This document shows, one piece after another, positions 8,965 to 17,078 of a DNA stretch of 41,361 nt (position 1 is the stretch's first letter; every line of letters starts with the position of its first letter). This DNA is from Acidobacteriota bacterium (GTDB lineage: Bacteria > Acidobacteriota > Terriglobia > Bryobacterales > Bryobacteraceae). The position numbers were made by a program, and so were the translations under genes. The stretch is taken from the NCBI GenBank assembly GCA_021813825.1, contig JAKAJI010000007.1, positions 1 to 41,361 of the forward strand. The letters are read 5' to 3'. The notes under the pieces are model-generated. The model ran no database searches. It worked only from the letters and a program-made list of their open reading frames with translations, and had not been told where the DNA came from.

Positions 8965-10914
8965 GTGAGACCCGACGGCGAGCGCGTATCTGAATCCGAA
9001 TCGGTCCATGAACACCGCGTTCCACGCGAGGACACTGGCGGCGGCAGCGCCAAGATCGCCATTTTCCAGTACAGCGCGGTAGCGGTCTTCGTGTTTCTCC
9101 TCGCCCGTTTCTGGGATCTTCAGGTCAAGAACCCTGCCATCTACCAGGAGCGCGCCGAGCAGAACCGCATCCGCGCCATCCCCGTTCCCGCCCCGCGCGG
9201 CAAGATCCTCGACCGCGACGGCCGCGTCATCGTCGACAACCATTCCTCCTACACCCTCCTGCTGAACCGCGAAAACCTGAAAACCGCGCACCTCCGCGAG
9301 ATCGCTGCGGGCCTCAACCTCGACTACGACGCTCTGCTCTCGCGCCTCAACCGCTTCCGCAATCGCCCCGCCTACGAGCCGATCATCATCAAGGAAGAAC
9401 TCAGCCCCGAGGAACTCGAATTCGTCGACGCCCACCGGGACCCCCACACCTTCCCCGAACTGACCCTCATCCGCGCCCAGCGCCGCCTGTACCCGCAAAA
9501 CGGCCTGGCCGCCCATGTCATCGGCTACGTCGGTGAAGTCAGCGAGGCCGAACTCGACACGCCCGATTTCGCCAATTTCGACGCCGGTGAGATCATTGGC
9601 AAGGACGGCCTCGAGCGCCAGTACAACTCGACCCTCATGGGCGTGGACGGCCAGCGCCGGGTCGTCGTCGACAACATGGGCCGCGAGCGCCAGGTGCTCG
9701 ACGACAAGCCCGCAATCCCCGGCCACGACCTTCACACGACGCTGGATCTCGATCTCCAGGTCGTCGCCGACCTGAGCCTTGGCAACCGCGAAGGCGCCGT
9801 CGTCGCGCTCGACCCCCGTACCGGTGAAGTCCTCGCCATGGTCAGCAAGCCCGAGTTCGACCCTAACCTTTTCTCTGCCCGGATCCGCAGCAAGGACTGG
9901 AATGCTCTCATCCAGAACCCCGACAAGCCCCTGCTGAACCGCGCCATCCAGGCCCAACTCGCACCCGGCTCCACGTTCAAGCCCATCATGGCGCTTGCCG
10001 GTCTGGAAACCGGCGTCATCGATGATAAGACCCGCATCCACTGCAGCGGCGGAGCCACGTTCTACGGACGCTGGTTCAAGTGTTGGCAGAAACGCGGTCA
10101 CGGCGACATCGATGTACACGGCGCCATCGTGCATTCCTGCGACGTCTTCTTCTACACCGTAGGCAACAAGCTTGGGATCGACCGCATCGCCCAATACGCC
10201 GAAATGGCCGGCTTCGGCCACAAAACCGGCATCGACCTGCCGCATGAGGCCGACGGTGTCATGCCCTCCACCCAGTGGGTCATGCGCAATTACCACCGCA
10301 AGTGGTACGCCGGTGAAACGATCTCCGTCTCCATTGGCCAGGGCGCCGTCGCGGTTACGCCTCTTCAACTGGCCTACGCCATCGGCGGCATCGTCGAAGG
10401 CGGCATCTGGCGCACGCCGCATCTGGTACGCGACGCCATGCATCCGGTCGCCTTCCACCACGGCGATTTGAAACCCGAAGACGTCGCACAGGTGGTTTCC
10501 GGTATGTATGGTGTTGTCAACGAAGGAGGGACCGGCGGAGCGGACCGCCTGCCCGGCATCACCTTCTGCGGCAAGACCGGCTCGGCCCAGGTCGCCTCCA
10601 ACCAACTGGTGAAAGCTCTCCGAGGCAGCAAACTCGCCAGCGAACTGAGGGACAACGGCTGGTTCGTCGGCTTCGCTCCCCGCGACAACCCGGAAATCGT
10701 CGTCGCCGCCTTGCTTCAGGGCGGCGAACACGGCGCCGCCGCCGCGCCCATCGTCCGCGATGTCATCAAGGCTTACTTCGACAAACAGGCTCGCCAGTCC
10801 CAGCCGATCCCCGTGCTGGCCTGGCTGCGCGCCCCGATCCCAGCCGCTCCCGCCGCCCCGAAGTCACCAGCGCCCAAGGCGCCGCCCAACGAAGCCGATC
10901 TGGAGGACCGCTAA
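8965..10914 (+). CDS. mrdA: Penicillin-binding protein 2 (elongation-specific transpeptidase)
   Basis: Class B PBP that cross-links peptidoglycan during side-wall growth with RodA. The 649 residues comprise a cytoplasmic start, one membrane helix (about 30-48), the pedestal region with APRGKILDRDGRVIVDN, then the transpeptidase domain with active-site SxxK (Ser336 in LAPGSTFKP), the SxD/SxN-position motif SCD (391-393) and KTG (537-539 in FCGKTGSAQ). The start is GTG 8965, 26 bases after mreD. The C-terminus ends in a Pro/Ala/Lys-rich tail (about 610-649). All three catalytic motifs are intact. Assignment to PBP2 rather than PBP3 comes from its place between mreD and rodA. Confidence 0.96.
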   Translation: MRPDGERVSESESVHEHRVPREDTGGGSAKIAIFQYSAVAVFVFLLARFWDLQVKNPAIYQERAEQNRIRAIPVPAPRGKILDRDGRVIVDNHSSYTLLLNRENLKTAHLREIAAGLNLDYDALLSRLNRFRNRPAYEPIIIKEELSPEELEFVDAHRDPHTFPELTLIRAQRRLYPQNGLAAHVIGYVGEVSEAELDTPDFANFDAGEIIGKDGLERQYNSTLMGVDGQRRVVVDNMGRERQVLDDKPAIPGHDLHTTLDLDLQVVADLSLGNREGAVVALDPRTGEVLAMVSKPEFDPNLFSARIRSKDWNALIQNPDKPLLNRAIQAQLAPGSTFKPIMALAGLETGVIDDKTRIHCSGGATFYGRWFKCWQKRGHGDIDVHGAIVHSCDVFFYTVGNKLGIDRIAQYAEMAGFGHKTGIDLPHEADGVMPSTQWVMRNYHRKWYAGETISVSIGQGAVAVTPLQLAYAIGGIVEGGIWRTPHLVRDAMHPVAFHHGDLKPEDVAQVVSGMYGVVNEGGTGGADRLPGITFCGKTGSAQVASNQLVKALRGSKLASELRDNGWFVGFAPRDNPEIVVAALLQGGEHGAAAAPIVRDVIKAYFDKQARQSQPIPVLAWLRAPIPAAPAAPKSPAPKAPPNEADLEDR

Positions 10915-10918
10915 ACCG

Positions 10919-12007
10919 GTGGCCTCTTACCGCTCCCTCCGCGATTACGACTGGGTCCTCCTGCTTGTCAGCTTCGCCATCTGCGGTCTCGGCGTCCTGC
11001 AGATCTTCAGCGCGACCCTGGGTACCAGTTTTCGCGACGCCTGGTGGAAGCAGATCGTATGGATCGCCATCGGCGTCGTACTCATGTGGATTGTCACCGC
11101 GATTGATTACCACGCCCTGCTCGGACGCGTGCCCTGGCTCTACGCGCTGTCGATCCTCGGGCTGCTCTCCACTTTCGTCATCGGCCGCCGTGCCTATGGC
11201 TCCCAACGCTGGATCGGTGTCGGCGGCGTCCGATTACAGGTGTCGGAATTTGTCAAACTGGTGATAATATTGCTAGTAGCTCGCTACGTCTCCGACCTGA
11301 AAGGAGAACGGATGACGCCGCGGGATCTGTTGAAACTGGGCGGGTTAGTAGCGGTTCCCATGGTGCTTGTCATCAAGCAGCCCGACCTGGGAACGGCGCT
11401 GACGTACTTGCCGATTTTGGTAATGGGCATTTTTTTGGCGGGTTTGAAATGGCAGCATGCGGTAATCCTCGTCACCTCGATCGCCTTGATCTTACCTGTC
11501 GGCTACTTCGTTCTGCGCGATTACCAGAAGGAACGCCTATTGAGTTTTCTCGACCCCAGCCGCGACCCGAAGGGCTCCGGCTACCAGGTGATCCAGTCGG
11601 AGATCGCGGTCGGCGCGGGAGGGATCTGGGGTCAGGGCGTCACCCATGGAACCCAAACACAACTGCGGTTCCTGCCGGTGCCCCACACGGATTTCATCTC
11701 GGCGGCTTTCGCCGAAGAGCACGGATTTGTCGGAATTGTCGTCCTTCTCGGACTGTATTTCCTGCTGCTGATGCAGGTGGTGCAGAACGCCCAAATGGCG
11801 CCCGACCGGGAAGGTCTGTACGTTTGCATGGGCATAGCCGCCCTGTTGCTGTTTCATGTTTTAGTGAATATAGGAATGGTGGTGGGCCGGATGCCGGTCA
11901 CCGGCATCCCCCTGCCGCTGATGAGTTCAGGCGGTTCGAACATCTTGTCGGTATTTATCATGCTGGGGCTCGTGAACAATGTGCGGCTCCGGCGGTTTGT
12001 AAGTTGA
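10919..12007 (+). CDS. rodA: RodA peptidoglycan glycosyltransferase (SEDS family)
   Basis: A polytopic SEDS-family protein that polymerises lipid II into glycan strands with its partner PBP2. The best start is GTG 10919, four bases after the mrdA stop, with GGAGG at 10902-10906; this gives 362 residues opening VASYRSLRDYDWVLL. About ten membrane helices are visible. Signatures include QRWIGVGGVRLQVSEFVKL, KQPDLGTALTYLP, the cytoplasmic RLLSFLDPSRDPKGSGYQ loop and the C-terminal GIPLPLMSSGGSNILSVF. The invariant SEDS Asp corresponds to the one in KQPDLGT. An in-frame extension back to 10760 would overlap mrdA and encodes low-complexity sequence, so it is rejected. Confidence 0.95.
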   Translation: MASYRSLRDYDWVLLLVSFAICGLGVLQIFSATLGTSFRDAWWKQIVWIAIGVVLMWIVTAIDYHALLGRVPWLYALSILGLLSTFVIGRRAYGSQRWIGVGGVRLQVSEFVKLVIILLVARYVSDLKGERMTPRDLLKLGGLVAVPMVLVIKQPDLGTALTYLPILVMGIFLAGLKWQHAVILVTSIALILPVGYFVLRDYQKERLLSFLDPSRDPKGSGYQVIQSEIAVGAGGIWGQGVTHGTQTQLRFLPVPHTDFISAAFAEEHGFVGIVVLLGLYFLLLMQVVQNAQMAPDREGLYVCMGIAALLLFHVLVNIGMVVGRMPVTGIPLPLMSSGGSNILSVFIMLGLVNNVRLRRFVS

Positions 12008-12311
12008 ATCAGGCCGGGAAGTGCCTGGTCTTTCAAAGGTTTGAAGAAGTTAGCGGGTTTGGCTTAGAAAGCATTTTCTGCTTGCGCCGCGCGGGTGACG
12101 CGATTCCGGCGGCGTAGGCGTAAAGGATTCCGTTCCGGCTCAGGCAGTTGCCCATCGTTGCGTAAGCTTGGGGCCTGGACAGTAGTAACTGTAGAAAAGC
12201 CCCGCTCGGGAGTAGGATCGCAGCGGATCTCTCCGGGCGGCAAGACTCGCTCCCTCCGCTTCGAGCCCCGCGAAGCCTTGCCTTTCCGCGGCCACAAAGC
12301 GGAGGCTCTAA
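12008..12311 (+). promoter_or_regulatory. 304-base non-coding leader of the RNase E/G gene
   Basis: No credible gene is seen here. It contains hairpin potential: GGGGC (12170-12174) with GCCCC (12199-12203), enclosing ACAGT-AGTA-ACTGT (12179-12192). A second structure that captures the ribosome binding site is listed separately. No convincing -35/-10 pair was found. In E. coli the rne 5' UTR mediates autoregulation through a hairpin; a similar role here is inference. Confidence 0.5.
12253..12305 (+). promoter_or_regulatory. Leader stem that can sequester the rng ribosome binding site
   Basis: CCTCCGCTT (12253-12261) is the exact reverse complement of AAGCGGAGG (12297-12305). The latter contains GGAGG, the Shine-Dalgarno sequence located six bases before the ATG at 12312. 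An inner stem CCGCG/CGCGG (12268-12272 with 12287-12291) stacks inside. Folding would hide the ribosome binding site, so translation may depend on opening or cleaving this element. The pairing is seen; the regulation is inferred. Confidence 0.6.
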
Positions 12312-14762
12312 ATGAGCAAGGAACTTGTAATCTCCTCCAACCGCCACGAAACCAAAGTGGCGATTCTCGAGGACGATCAGTTAGTTGAGATCTACTTTCA
12401 GCGCGCCAACGAATACTCGCTGGCCGGCAGCGTCCATAAGGGACGTGTCACCCGTGTCCTCCCGGGCATGCAGTCGGCGTTTGTCGACCTGGGGTTGGAA
12501 CGCGATACGTTCCTCTACGTGTCGGACTTCTTTGACGAGCACGGCGAGGATATCGACCGCGTCGGTCCTACACGCGAGGAGCGCGCCCGGGAAGACCGCG
12601 GACGCGGCGAGCGCCCCCCGCGGCAGCAGGAAGCGCCCCCAGCACAAGCCGAAGGCGCGGCCCCGCCGGAAGCAGGTGCGCCCGCCGGCGAACGCCCCCA
12701 GCGCGAATACCCGCGTGGGGAAGGAGGCGACGATCGACGTTCCCGCCGTTCGCGCCGGCGTAGAAACCGCAGCCACGGTTTCCCCGAGTCGAAATATGCC
12801 GCCGGTGCGCCTGCAGTGGAAGAAGAGACCTCGGTCGAGGAATCCGAGCCCGCTGGCGCCCCTGAAGCTCCGGTGACCGGAGCCGACTTCCTGCTGCTGC
12901 CCGGCGAATCGCTGGCCAAGTACAGCCGGCCCGCCGCCGGCGCCGAAGAGGACGAAGAATCCGAAGAGGCCGCCGAGGCCCCGGCACCCGTTAGCGATGC
13001 TGAAGAGGCCCGGCTCGAAGCCAACGAAGAACTCGGCTTCGATTTCGGAACGGCCTCGAACGCTTCGCCCGCCTCAGCCGCGCCCGTGGCCGGCGCGCCC
13101 GCCGACCGCGATACCTCGGCCGCTCTTGCGACCGATGACGAAGACCAACAGCCACTCGCCACAGCGCCGGCCGAAGAGGCGCCGGAGGAAACCTCCGCAA
13201 CGGAGGTGACCGACGAAGCCGCCCGTGCCTTGGACGTCTCTTCGGAAACGGAAGCTGTCGCAGCTGAACCTTCTGAAATTGCCGAGGAACCGGTGCACGA
13301 ACCCGCCCTCGCTTCCCGTGCCGAAGTCATGGGTCGCCCCGAAGCTCTAAGCGCTCAAGTCCGCGGTGAGCCCGGCGGCCGCTACCTGCACCGCGGCTCC
13401 CGCAGAATGCGCCGCCGGATGCGCGGTGGTCAGGACAGGCAGGGAGCTCGGGGCGAAGACCAGCGCTCCGAAGAGCGCCGATCCGAGCCGGCCGAAACCA
13501 CGGAGCCCCAGGCCGAAGCCCCCGCCATCACCCGGGCTGCCGAATCCGTCGCTCCCATGCCCTCCATCAGCGACCTGCTGAAAGAAGGCCAGGAGATCAT
13601 CGTCCAGATCGCCAAGGAACCGCTCGGCCAGAAGGGCGCCCGCATCACTTCGCACATCGCTCTGCCCGGCCGCTACGTCGTCTACATGCCGACGGTGGAA
13701 CACACCGGCGTCTCGCGCAAAATCGGTACCGACGACGAACGCCAGCGTCTGAAGCGCATTCTGCAAACCCACCGCGCCGGCATGCCCGGTGGCTTCATTC
13801 TCCGCACCGCCGGCGAAGGCCGTACCGAAGAGGAAATTGCCGCCGACATGAACTTCCTGTTCAACCTCTGGCTCGATATCCGCCAGAAGGCCGAGAAGCA
13901 CCCGGCGCCAGTGCTGCTGCATCACGACCTCGACATCGTGCAGCGTATCCTCCGCGACCAGTTGACCGACTCGTTCAAGTCCATCTGGGTCGACAACGAA
14001 GAACTCTATGAAAGCGTGCTCCGCTTTGTGCAGCGCTTCCAACCGGCCCTCGTCGGCCGGGTAAAGCTATTCACCCGGGAAGGACCGATCTTCGACGCTT
14101 TCGGCGTCTCCACCGAACTCGAAAAAGCCCTTCGGCCGAAAGTCTGGCTGAAGTCCGGCGGCTACATCGTCATCAATCAGACCGAAGCTCTGGTGGCTAT
14201 CGACGTCAACACCGGCAAGTACGTCGGTAAGAGCAACCGCCTCGAAGACACCATCGTCAAAACCAACACCGAAGCGGTGAAAGAGATCGTGCGCCAGATC
14301 CGGCTGCGCGACCTGGGCGGCATCATCGTGGTCGACTTCATCGACATGGATGAGCGCAAGAATCGCCAGAAGGTGATGCAGGCGCTCGAGGAAGCCATGC
14401 ACAGCGACCGCGCGCCATACAAGATCCTCCAGTTCAACGATTTCGGCCTTGTAGCCATCACCCGCAAGCGGGTCAAACAGAGCCTCGAGCGGGCTCTCTG
14501 TTCGCCCTGCCCGTACTGCGAAGGCGCCGGCTACGTCAAAAGCGTCCGCACGACGGTCGGCGAGATCCTGCAGGAAGCCTATAAGCTCCGCGAGGCGGTC
14601 CGCGACAGCAAGGACGTCATTCTGCGCGTCCATCCCGAAGTGGCGCGCGAACTCAAATCGAGCGAAAACCAATACCTCGAAGAGCTCGAGGAAATTCTCG
14701 GCCGCCCCGTTCTCGTCAAGGGCGACCCGACCCTCCACCAGGAGAAATACGACCTGGCTTAA
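12312..14762 (+). CDS. rng: Ribonuclease E/G with a 330-residue insertion in the S1 domain
   Basis: Endoribonuclease of the RNase E/G family (816 residues) that cuts single-stranded, AU-rich RNA in mRNA decay and rRNA maturation. The start MSKELVISSNRHETKVAILED and the first S1 strands (GRVTRVLPGMQSAFVDLGLERDTFLYVSD) are normal, then about residues 86-415 are a low-complexity insertion rich in Glu, Ala, Pro and Arg, with basic patches at about 142-153 and 357-373. The S1 domain resumes at SISDLLKEGQEIIVQIAKEPLGQKGARIT. The catalytic DNase I-like part has Asp631 (AIDVNTGKYVGK) and Asp675 (IIVVDFIDMDERKN), and the zinc-link CPYC is at 733-736. There is no long C-terminal degradosome scaffold. 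The insertion may replace it as an RNA or protein binding region; that is inference. Confidence 0.94.
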   Translation: MSKELVISSNRHETKVAILEDDQLVEIYFQRANEYSLAGSVHKGRVTRVLPGMQSAFVDLGLERDTFLYVSDFFDEHGEDIDRVGPTREERAREDRGRGERPPRQQEAPPAQAEGAAPPEAGAPAGERPQREYPRGEGGDDRRSRRSRRRRNRSHGFPESKYAAGAPAVEEETSVEESEPAGAPEAPVTGADFLLLPGESLAKYSRPAAGAEEDEESEEAAEAPAPVSDAEEARLEANEELGFDFGTASNASPASAAPVAGAPADRDTSAALATDDEDQQPLATAPAEEAPEETSATEVTDEAARALDVSSETEAVAAEPSEIAEEPVHEPALASRAEVMGRPEALSAQVRGEPGGRYLHRGSRRMRRRMRGGQDRQGARGEDQRSEERRSEPAETTEPQAEAPAITRAAESVAPMPSISDLLKEGQEIIVQIAKEPLGQKGARITSHIALPGRYVVYMPTVEHTGVSRKIGTDDERQRLKRILQTHRAGMPGGFILRTAGEGRTEEEIAADMNFLFNLWLDIRQKAEKHPAPVLLHHDLDIVQRILRDQLTDSFKSIWVDNEELYESVLRFVQRFQPALVGRVKLFTREGPIFDAFGVSTELEKALRPKVWLKSGGYIVINQTEALVAIDVNTGKYVGKSNRLEDTIVKTNTEAVKEIVRQIRLRDLGGIIVVDFIDMDERKNRQKVMQALEEAMHSDRAPYKILQFNDFGLVAITRKRVKQSLERALCSPCPYCEGAGYVKSVRTTVGEILQEAYKLREAVRDSKDVILRVHPEVARELKSSENQYLEELEEILGRPVLVKGDPTLHQEKYDLA

Positions 14763-14770
14763 CCCCTGTT

Positions 14771-14808
14771 CCCGCACATCCGGACCCTCCAAACTCCGGG
14801 TGTGCGGG
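14771..14808 (+). terminator. Hairpin after rng, probable terminator
   Basis: A 13-bp stem (CCCGCACATCCGG at 14771-14783 with CCGGGTGTGCGGG at 14796-14808, one U-G wobble) and a 12-base loop start eight bases after the rng stop. The following bases (CTTGTGCTAT) contain only scattered Ts, so termination may be partial or may instead protect the 3' end. Confidence 0.6.
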
Positions 14809-15008
14809 CTTGTGCTATATTGAAGTATCTGCGGAATCGCAAGGTTTTGTTTTCTCGCTTTCCCTGGAACCGGATCCCCCCGGATTCCACAATTCCGCGT
14901 CCATCCCGTGTGTACTCTTTCTGAAGGAGCTCTCCGCTTGTACCTGCGTACAACCACTGTTTCGTTCTATCCCGGCGCCGCCGTGGCGCGCCGTTTCCCC
15001 GTTTCCGA

Positions 15009-15614
15009 ATGACGCCGCCAAGAAGCTTTCCTCCCCGCCGTCCCCGCATCCGGGAAAACGTAAATGAGGCCATCCGCGCGCGCGAAGTTCGCGCGGTATT
15101 CCCCGACGGAACTGTCGAGGTGATGCCGACTCCGGCCGCCGTCCGCCGCGCCCAGGAATTGGGCCTCGACTTGATTCTCATCGCGCCTACCGCCGAACCG
15201 CCAGTCGCCAAGGCGATGGACTATGGCCAGTGGCAATACGAGAACAAGAAAAAGCAACACGACGCCAAGAAAAAGCAGCATGTGATCCAGGTAAAGGAGC
15301 TGAAATTCCGCCCCAATACCGACGATCACGACTACGAGTTCAAGAAGAACCACGCGTTGCGCTTCCTCAAGGAAGGCAATCGTGTCAAGGCGGTGGTGCA
15401 ATTCCGCGGCCGCGAGATCGCGCACGTCGACCTCGGCAAGAAACTGCTGCTCCGCTTTGCCGAAGACCTCGCGCAGGCAGGCGCCATAGAGGGGCAGCCT
15501 CGCCTGGAAGGCCGAAACGCCCACGTCATCATCAGCCCGATCAAGCCAACTAAAGAAAGCAAGCCCAAAGAAGCTGCGAAAGAGCCGGCGCCGCAGCAGC
15601 AACCGCCGCAGTAG
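15009..15614 (+). CDS. infC: Translation initiation factor IF-3
   Basis: IF-3 binds the 30S subunit, checks the initiator codon and tRNA, and prevents premature 50S joining. The 201 residues show the N-domain (RIRENVNEAIRAREVRAVF, LDLILIAPTAEPPVAKAMDYGQWQYE), the lysine-rich linker and the C-domain (VIQVKELKFRPNTDDHDYEFK, VVQFRGREIAHVDLGKKLL). An extra Lys/Glu/Pro/Gln-rich tail of about 20 residues (KESKPKEAAKEP...) follows the usual end. Many infC genes start with a rare codon; here ATG 15009 fits the expected N-terminus. The usual downstream partners rpmI and rplT are absent: the next gene is on the opposite strand. The 246 bases upstream hold the rng hairpin and no gene. Confidence 0.95.
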   Translation: MTPPRSFPPRRPRIRENVNEAIRAREVRAVFPDGTVEVMPTPAAVRRAQELGLDLILIAPTAEPPVAKAMDYGQWQYENKKKQHDAKKKQHVIQVKELKFRPNTDDHDYEFKKNHALRFLKEGNRVKAVVQFRGREIAHVDLGKKLLLRFAEDLAQAGAIEGQPRLEGRNAHVIISPIKPTKESKPKEAAKEPAPQQQPPQ

Positions 15615-15636
15615 CCGGGCGGGCGGCGGGACTGAC

Positions 15637-16164
15637 TCAGTAGAACAGGTACTTTTGCCAGCGGTCGTCGCTCTTGGCAAGCAGGCGCATCAGGTGCCGG
15701 CTCGTGTGGAGACTAAACGGCCGCGGCATTCGCGCCAGCTTCATGCCCGCTTCCTCCGGCGTGCGGCTGCCCTTGCGGTTGTTGCATGGGTGGCAGCAGG
15801 TCACCAGGTTTTCCCACGTCGTCTCGCCGGCGCGCGAGCGCGGAATTACGTGATCGAGCGTTAGCTCCGACGACGGAAGAGTGCGGTGGCAGTACTGGCA
15901 GGCGTAACGGTCGCGCATGAGGATGTTCTTCCGGCTCAGTGCGCGCGTCTGGTGCGGAATCCGCCGGTACTCGAGCAACCGGATGACGCTCGGCACCGCC
16001 TGCGTCGAGCGCGCCGAATGAATCTGCTGGTGTGACAGTTCTTCGGCAGCGGCCACTCCCTTCAACACGAGCACGACGGCGCGGCGGGCCGCACAGACGT
16101 TAATCGGCTCAAAGCTCGCATTCAGTACGAGGACGGGCTTATGCAGTCGATCCAAGCTTGGCAT
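15637..16164 (-). CDS. HNH endonuclease family protein
   Basis: A 175-residue protein of the widespread bacterial HNH family that begins with a [20 protein letters not shown] block. The nuclease module has a CxxC pair (Cys89, Cys92 in CQYCH), the [11 protein letters not shown] motif (Asp105-His106), Asn119 in WENLVT, and a second pair in [10 protein letters not shown] (123-131), giving the zinc-bound beta-beta-alpha-metal fold. Members are stand-alone chromosomal proteins of unsettled function, not restriction enzymes by context. It overlaps the end of comF by 26 bases on the same strand, so the two are co-transcribed and possibly linked to DNA uptake or repair. Domain call firm; role unknown. 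Confidence 0.88.
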   Translation of the reverse strand: MPSLDRLHKPVLVLNASFEPINVCAARRAVVLVLKGVAAAEELSHQQIHSARSTQAVPSVIRLLEYRRIPHQTRALSRKNILMRDRYACQYCHRTLPSSELTLDHVIPRSRAGETTWENLVTCCHPCNNRKGSRTPEEAGMKLARMPRPFSLHTSRHLMRLLAKSDDRWQKYLFY

Positions 16165-16834
16165 TTTCTAGGCTCCGGGAAGTAGTGAATTCGCTCGAAA
16201 TGCCGGCGTCGGATGGCCAGGTGGTTGCGGCTCGTCCAGCGCGCGCCAGCACTGCGATAGAAACGGATCGCGCCCCGGCGCGCTTCAGCGCCGCGGCGCA
16301 GGCGCGTAGCGTCGCGCCCGTGGTCATAACATCGTCGACAAGAAGCACGCGGCGGCCGCGGATCCGGCTTGCGTCGCGCACCAGGAAGGCGCCGGCCACA
16401 TTGGCCCGGCGCGCGGTGCGGCTCAGGCCGGCCTGTGCCGTTGTGGCGCGGGTGCGCCGCAATGCGTTCACCGGCTTCAATCCCAGCGCGGGCGCGAGTT
16501 CGCGCGCCAGCAGCATCGCCTGGTTGTAGCCGCGCGTCCACCGACGCCGCCAGTGCAACGGCGTGGGAACGATCAAGTCGAACCTGCGGTCGCGTGGCAC
16601 GGCCAAGCGCAGCAACCTTCCGAGCGGCCGCGCCAGCGCCGTCACGCCGGCGTACTTGAAAAGGTGCACCAACTCCCGCAGCGGCTCCTCGAACACACCG
16701 TAGGCGAACACTACATCCGGGCCGTCTGCATCGGCGCGGCACAGCGCGCAGACCCCGTCCTCGTCGAGCGGGTGCGCATTTGAGAAGGGCGCGAGGCAGC
16801 GCGAGCAGGCGTAATCGGCCGAGAACGGCTGCAC
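16139..16834 (-). CDS. ComF-family phosphoribosyltransferase-like protein, 5' end disturbed
   Basis: ComF-like protein with a PRTase domain: the PRPP-binding motif is [18 protein letters not shown], and [24 protein letters not shown] is the ComF family signature. In competent bacteria ComF acts in transport or handling of incoming single-stranded DNA. The first usable start is GTG 16834, giving 231 residues and only the zinc pair CSRCL and CALC. The same frame stays homologous further upstream (to about 16930), coding SSLLFPDDCRVCG and [10 protein letters not shown], the expected ComF zinc-finger start, yet no ATG, GTG or TTG occurs in that frame before the stop at 17015-17017. A GTG at 16943 lies one frame off, and losing one T of the TTTTT run at 16929-16933 (+ strand A run) would join it. 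So this is either a frameshift or a non-canonical start. Confidence 0.85.
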   Translation of the reverse strand: MQPFSADYACSRCLAPFSNAHPLDEDGVCALCRADADGPDVVFAYGVFEEPLRELVHLFKYAGVTALARPLGRLLRLAVPRDRRFDLIVPTPLHWRRRWTRGYNQAMLLARELAPALGLKPVNALRRTRATTAQAGLSRTARRANVAGAFLVRDASRIRGRRVLLVDDVMTTGATLRACAAALKRAGARSVSIAVLARAGRAATTWPSDAGISSEFTTSRSLENAKLGSTA

Positions 16835-17078
16835 GGAGGCGAGGCAGGCATCGCAAACAGGAATACGGGAAATGTTTTGGAGGGGCTTACCGCAGACGCG
16901 GCAGTCATCGGGAAACAGGAGGGAGGAGAAAAACGCGACGCACTTCCTTGCGAACCGGCGGGCCGGTCCCGGCGTGAGAGTTGTGAGCCGTCTACTGCTG
17001 AAGACGCACCCCCCTTAAGCCGAGAGTATAGCGCAGTGGGAGAAACGAGTGGGGGCCGCATGATAGAGTCATCACGAT

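Noticed and set aside
8866-10731. 621-codon open frame opposite mrdA
   Set aside because: Antisense shadow of the PBP2 gene; the plus strand has all three transpeptidase motifs.
12095-12388. Small plus-strand open frame in the rng leader
   Set aside because: Arg/Ser/Gly-rich, no homology recognised, runs into rng out of frame, and the region is better explained as structured leader.
13347-14042. Long reading frames opposite and within the RNase E/G gene, and many others opposite mreC, mrdA, dnaK and the beta-helix gene
   Set aside because: They mirror real genes in GC-rich DNA, show Arg/Ala/Pro or Val/Asp-rich composition without motifs, and lie wholly inside better supported genes.
17025-17030. 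TATACT -10 box for the comF gene on the minus strand
   Set aside because: The hexamer fits but no -35 element at a proper distance was found, so it is not listed as a promoter.
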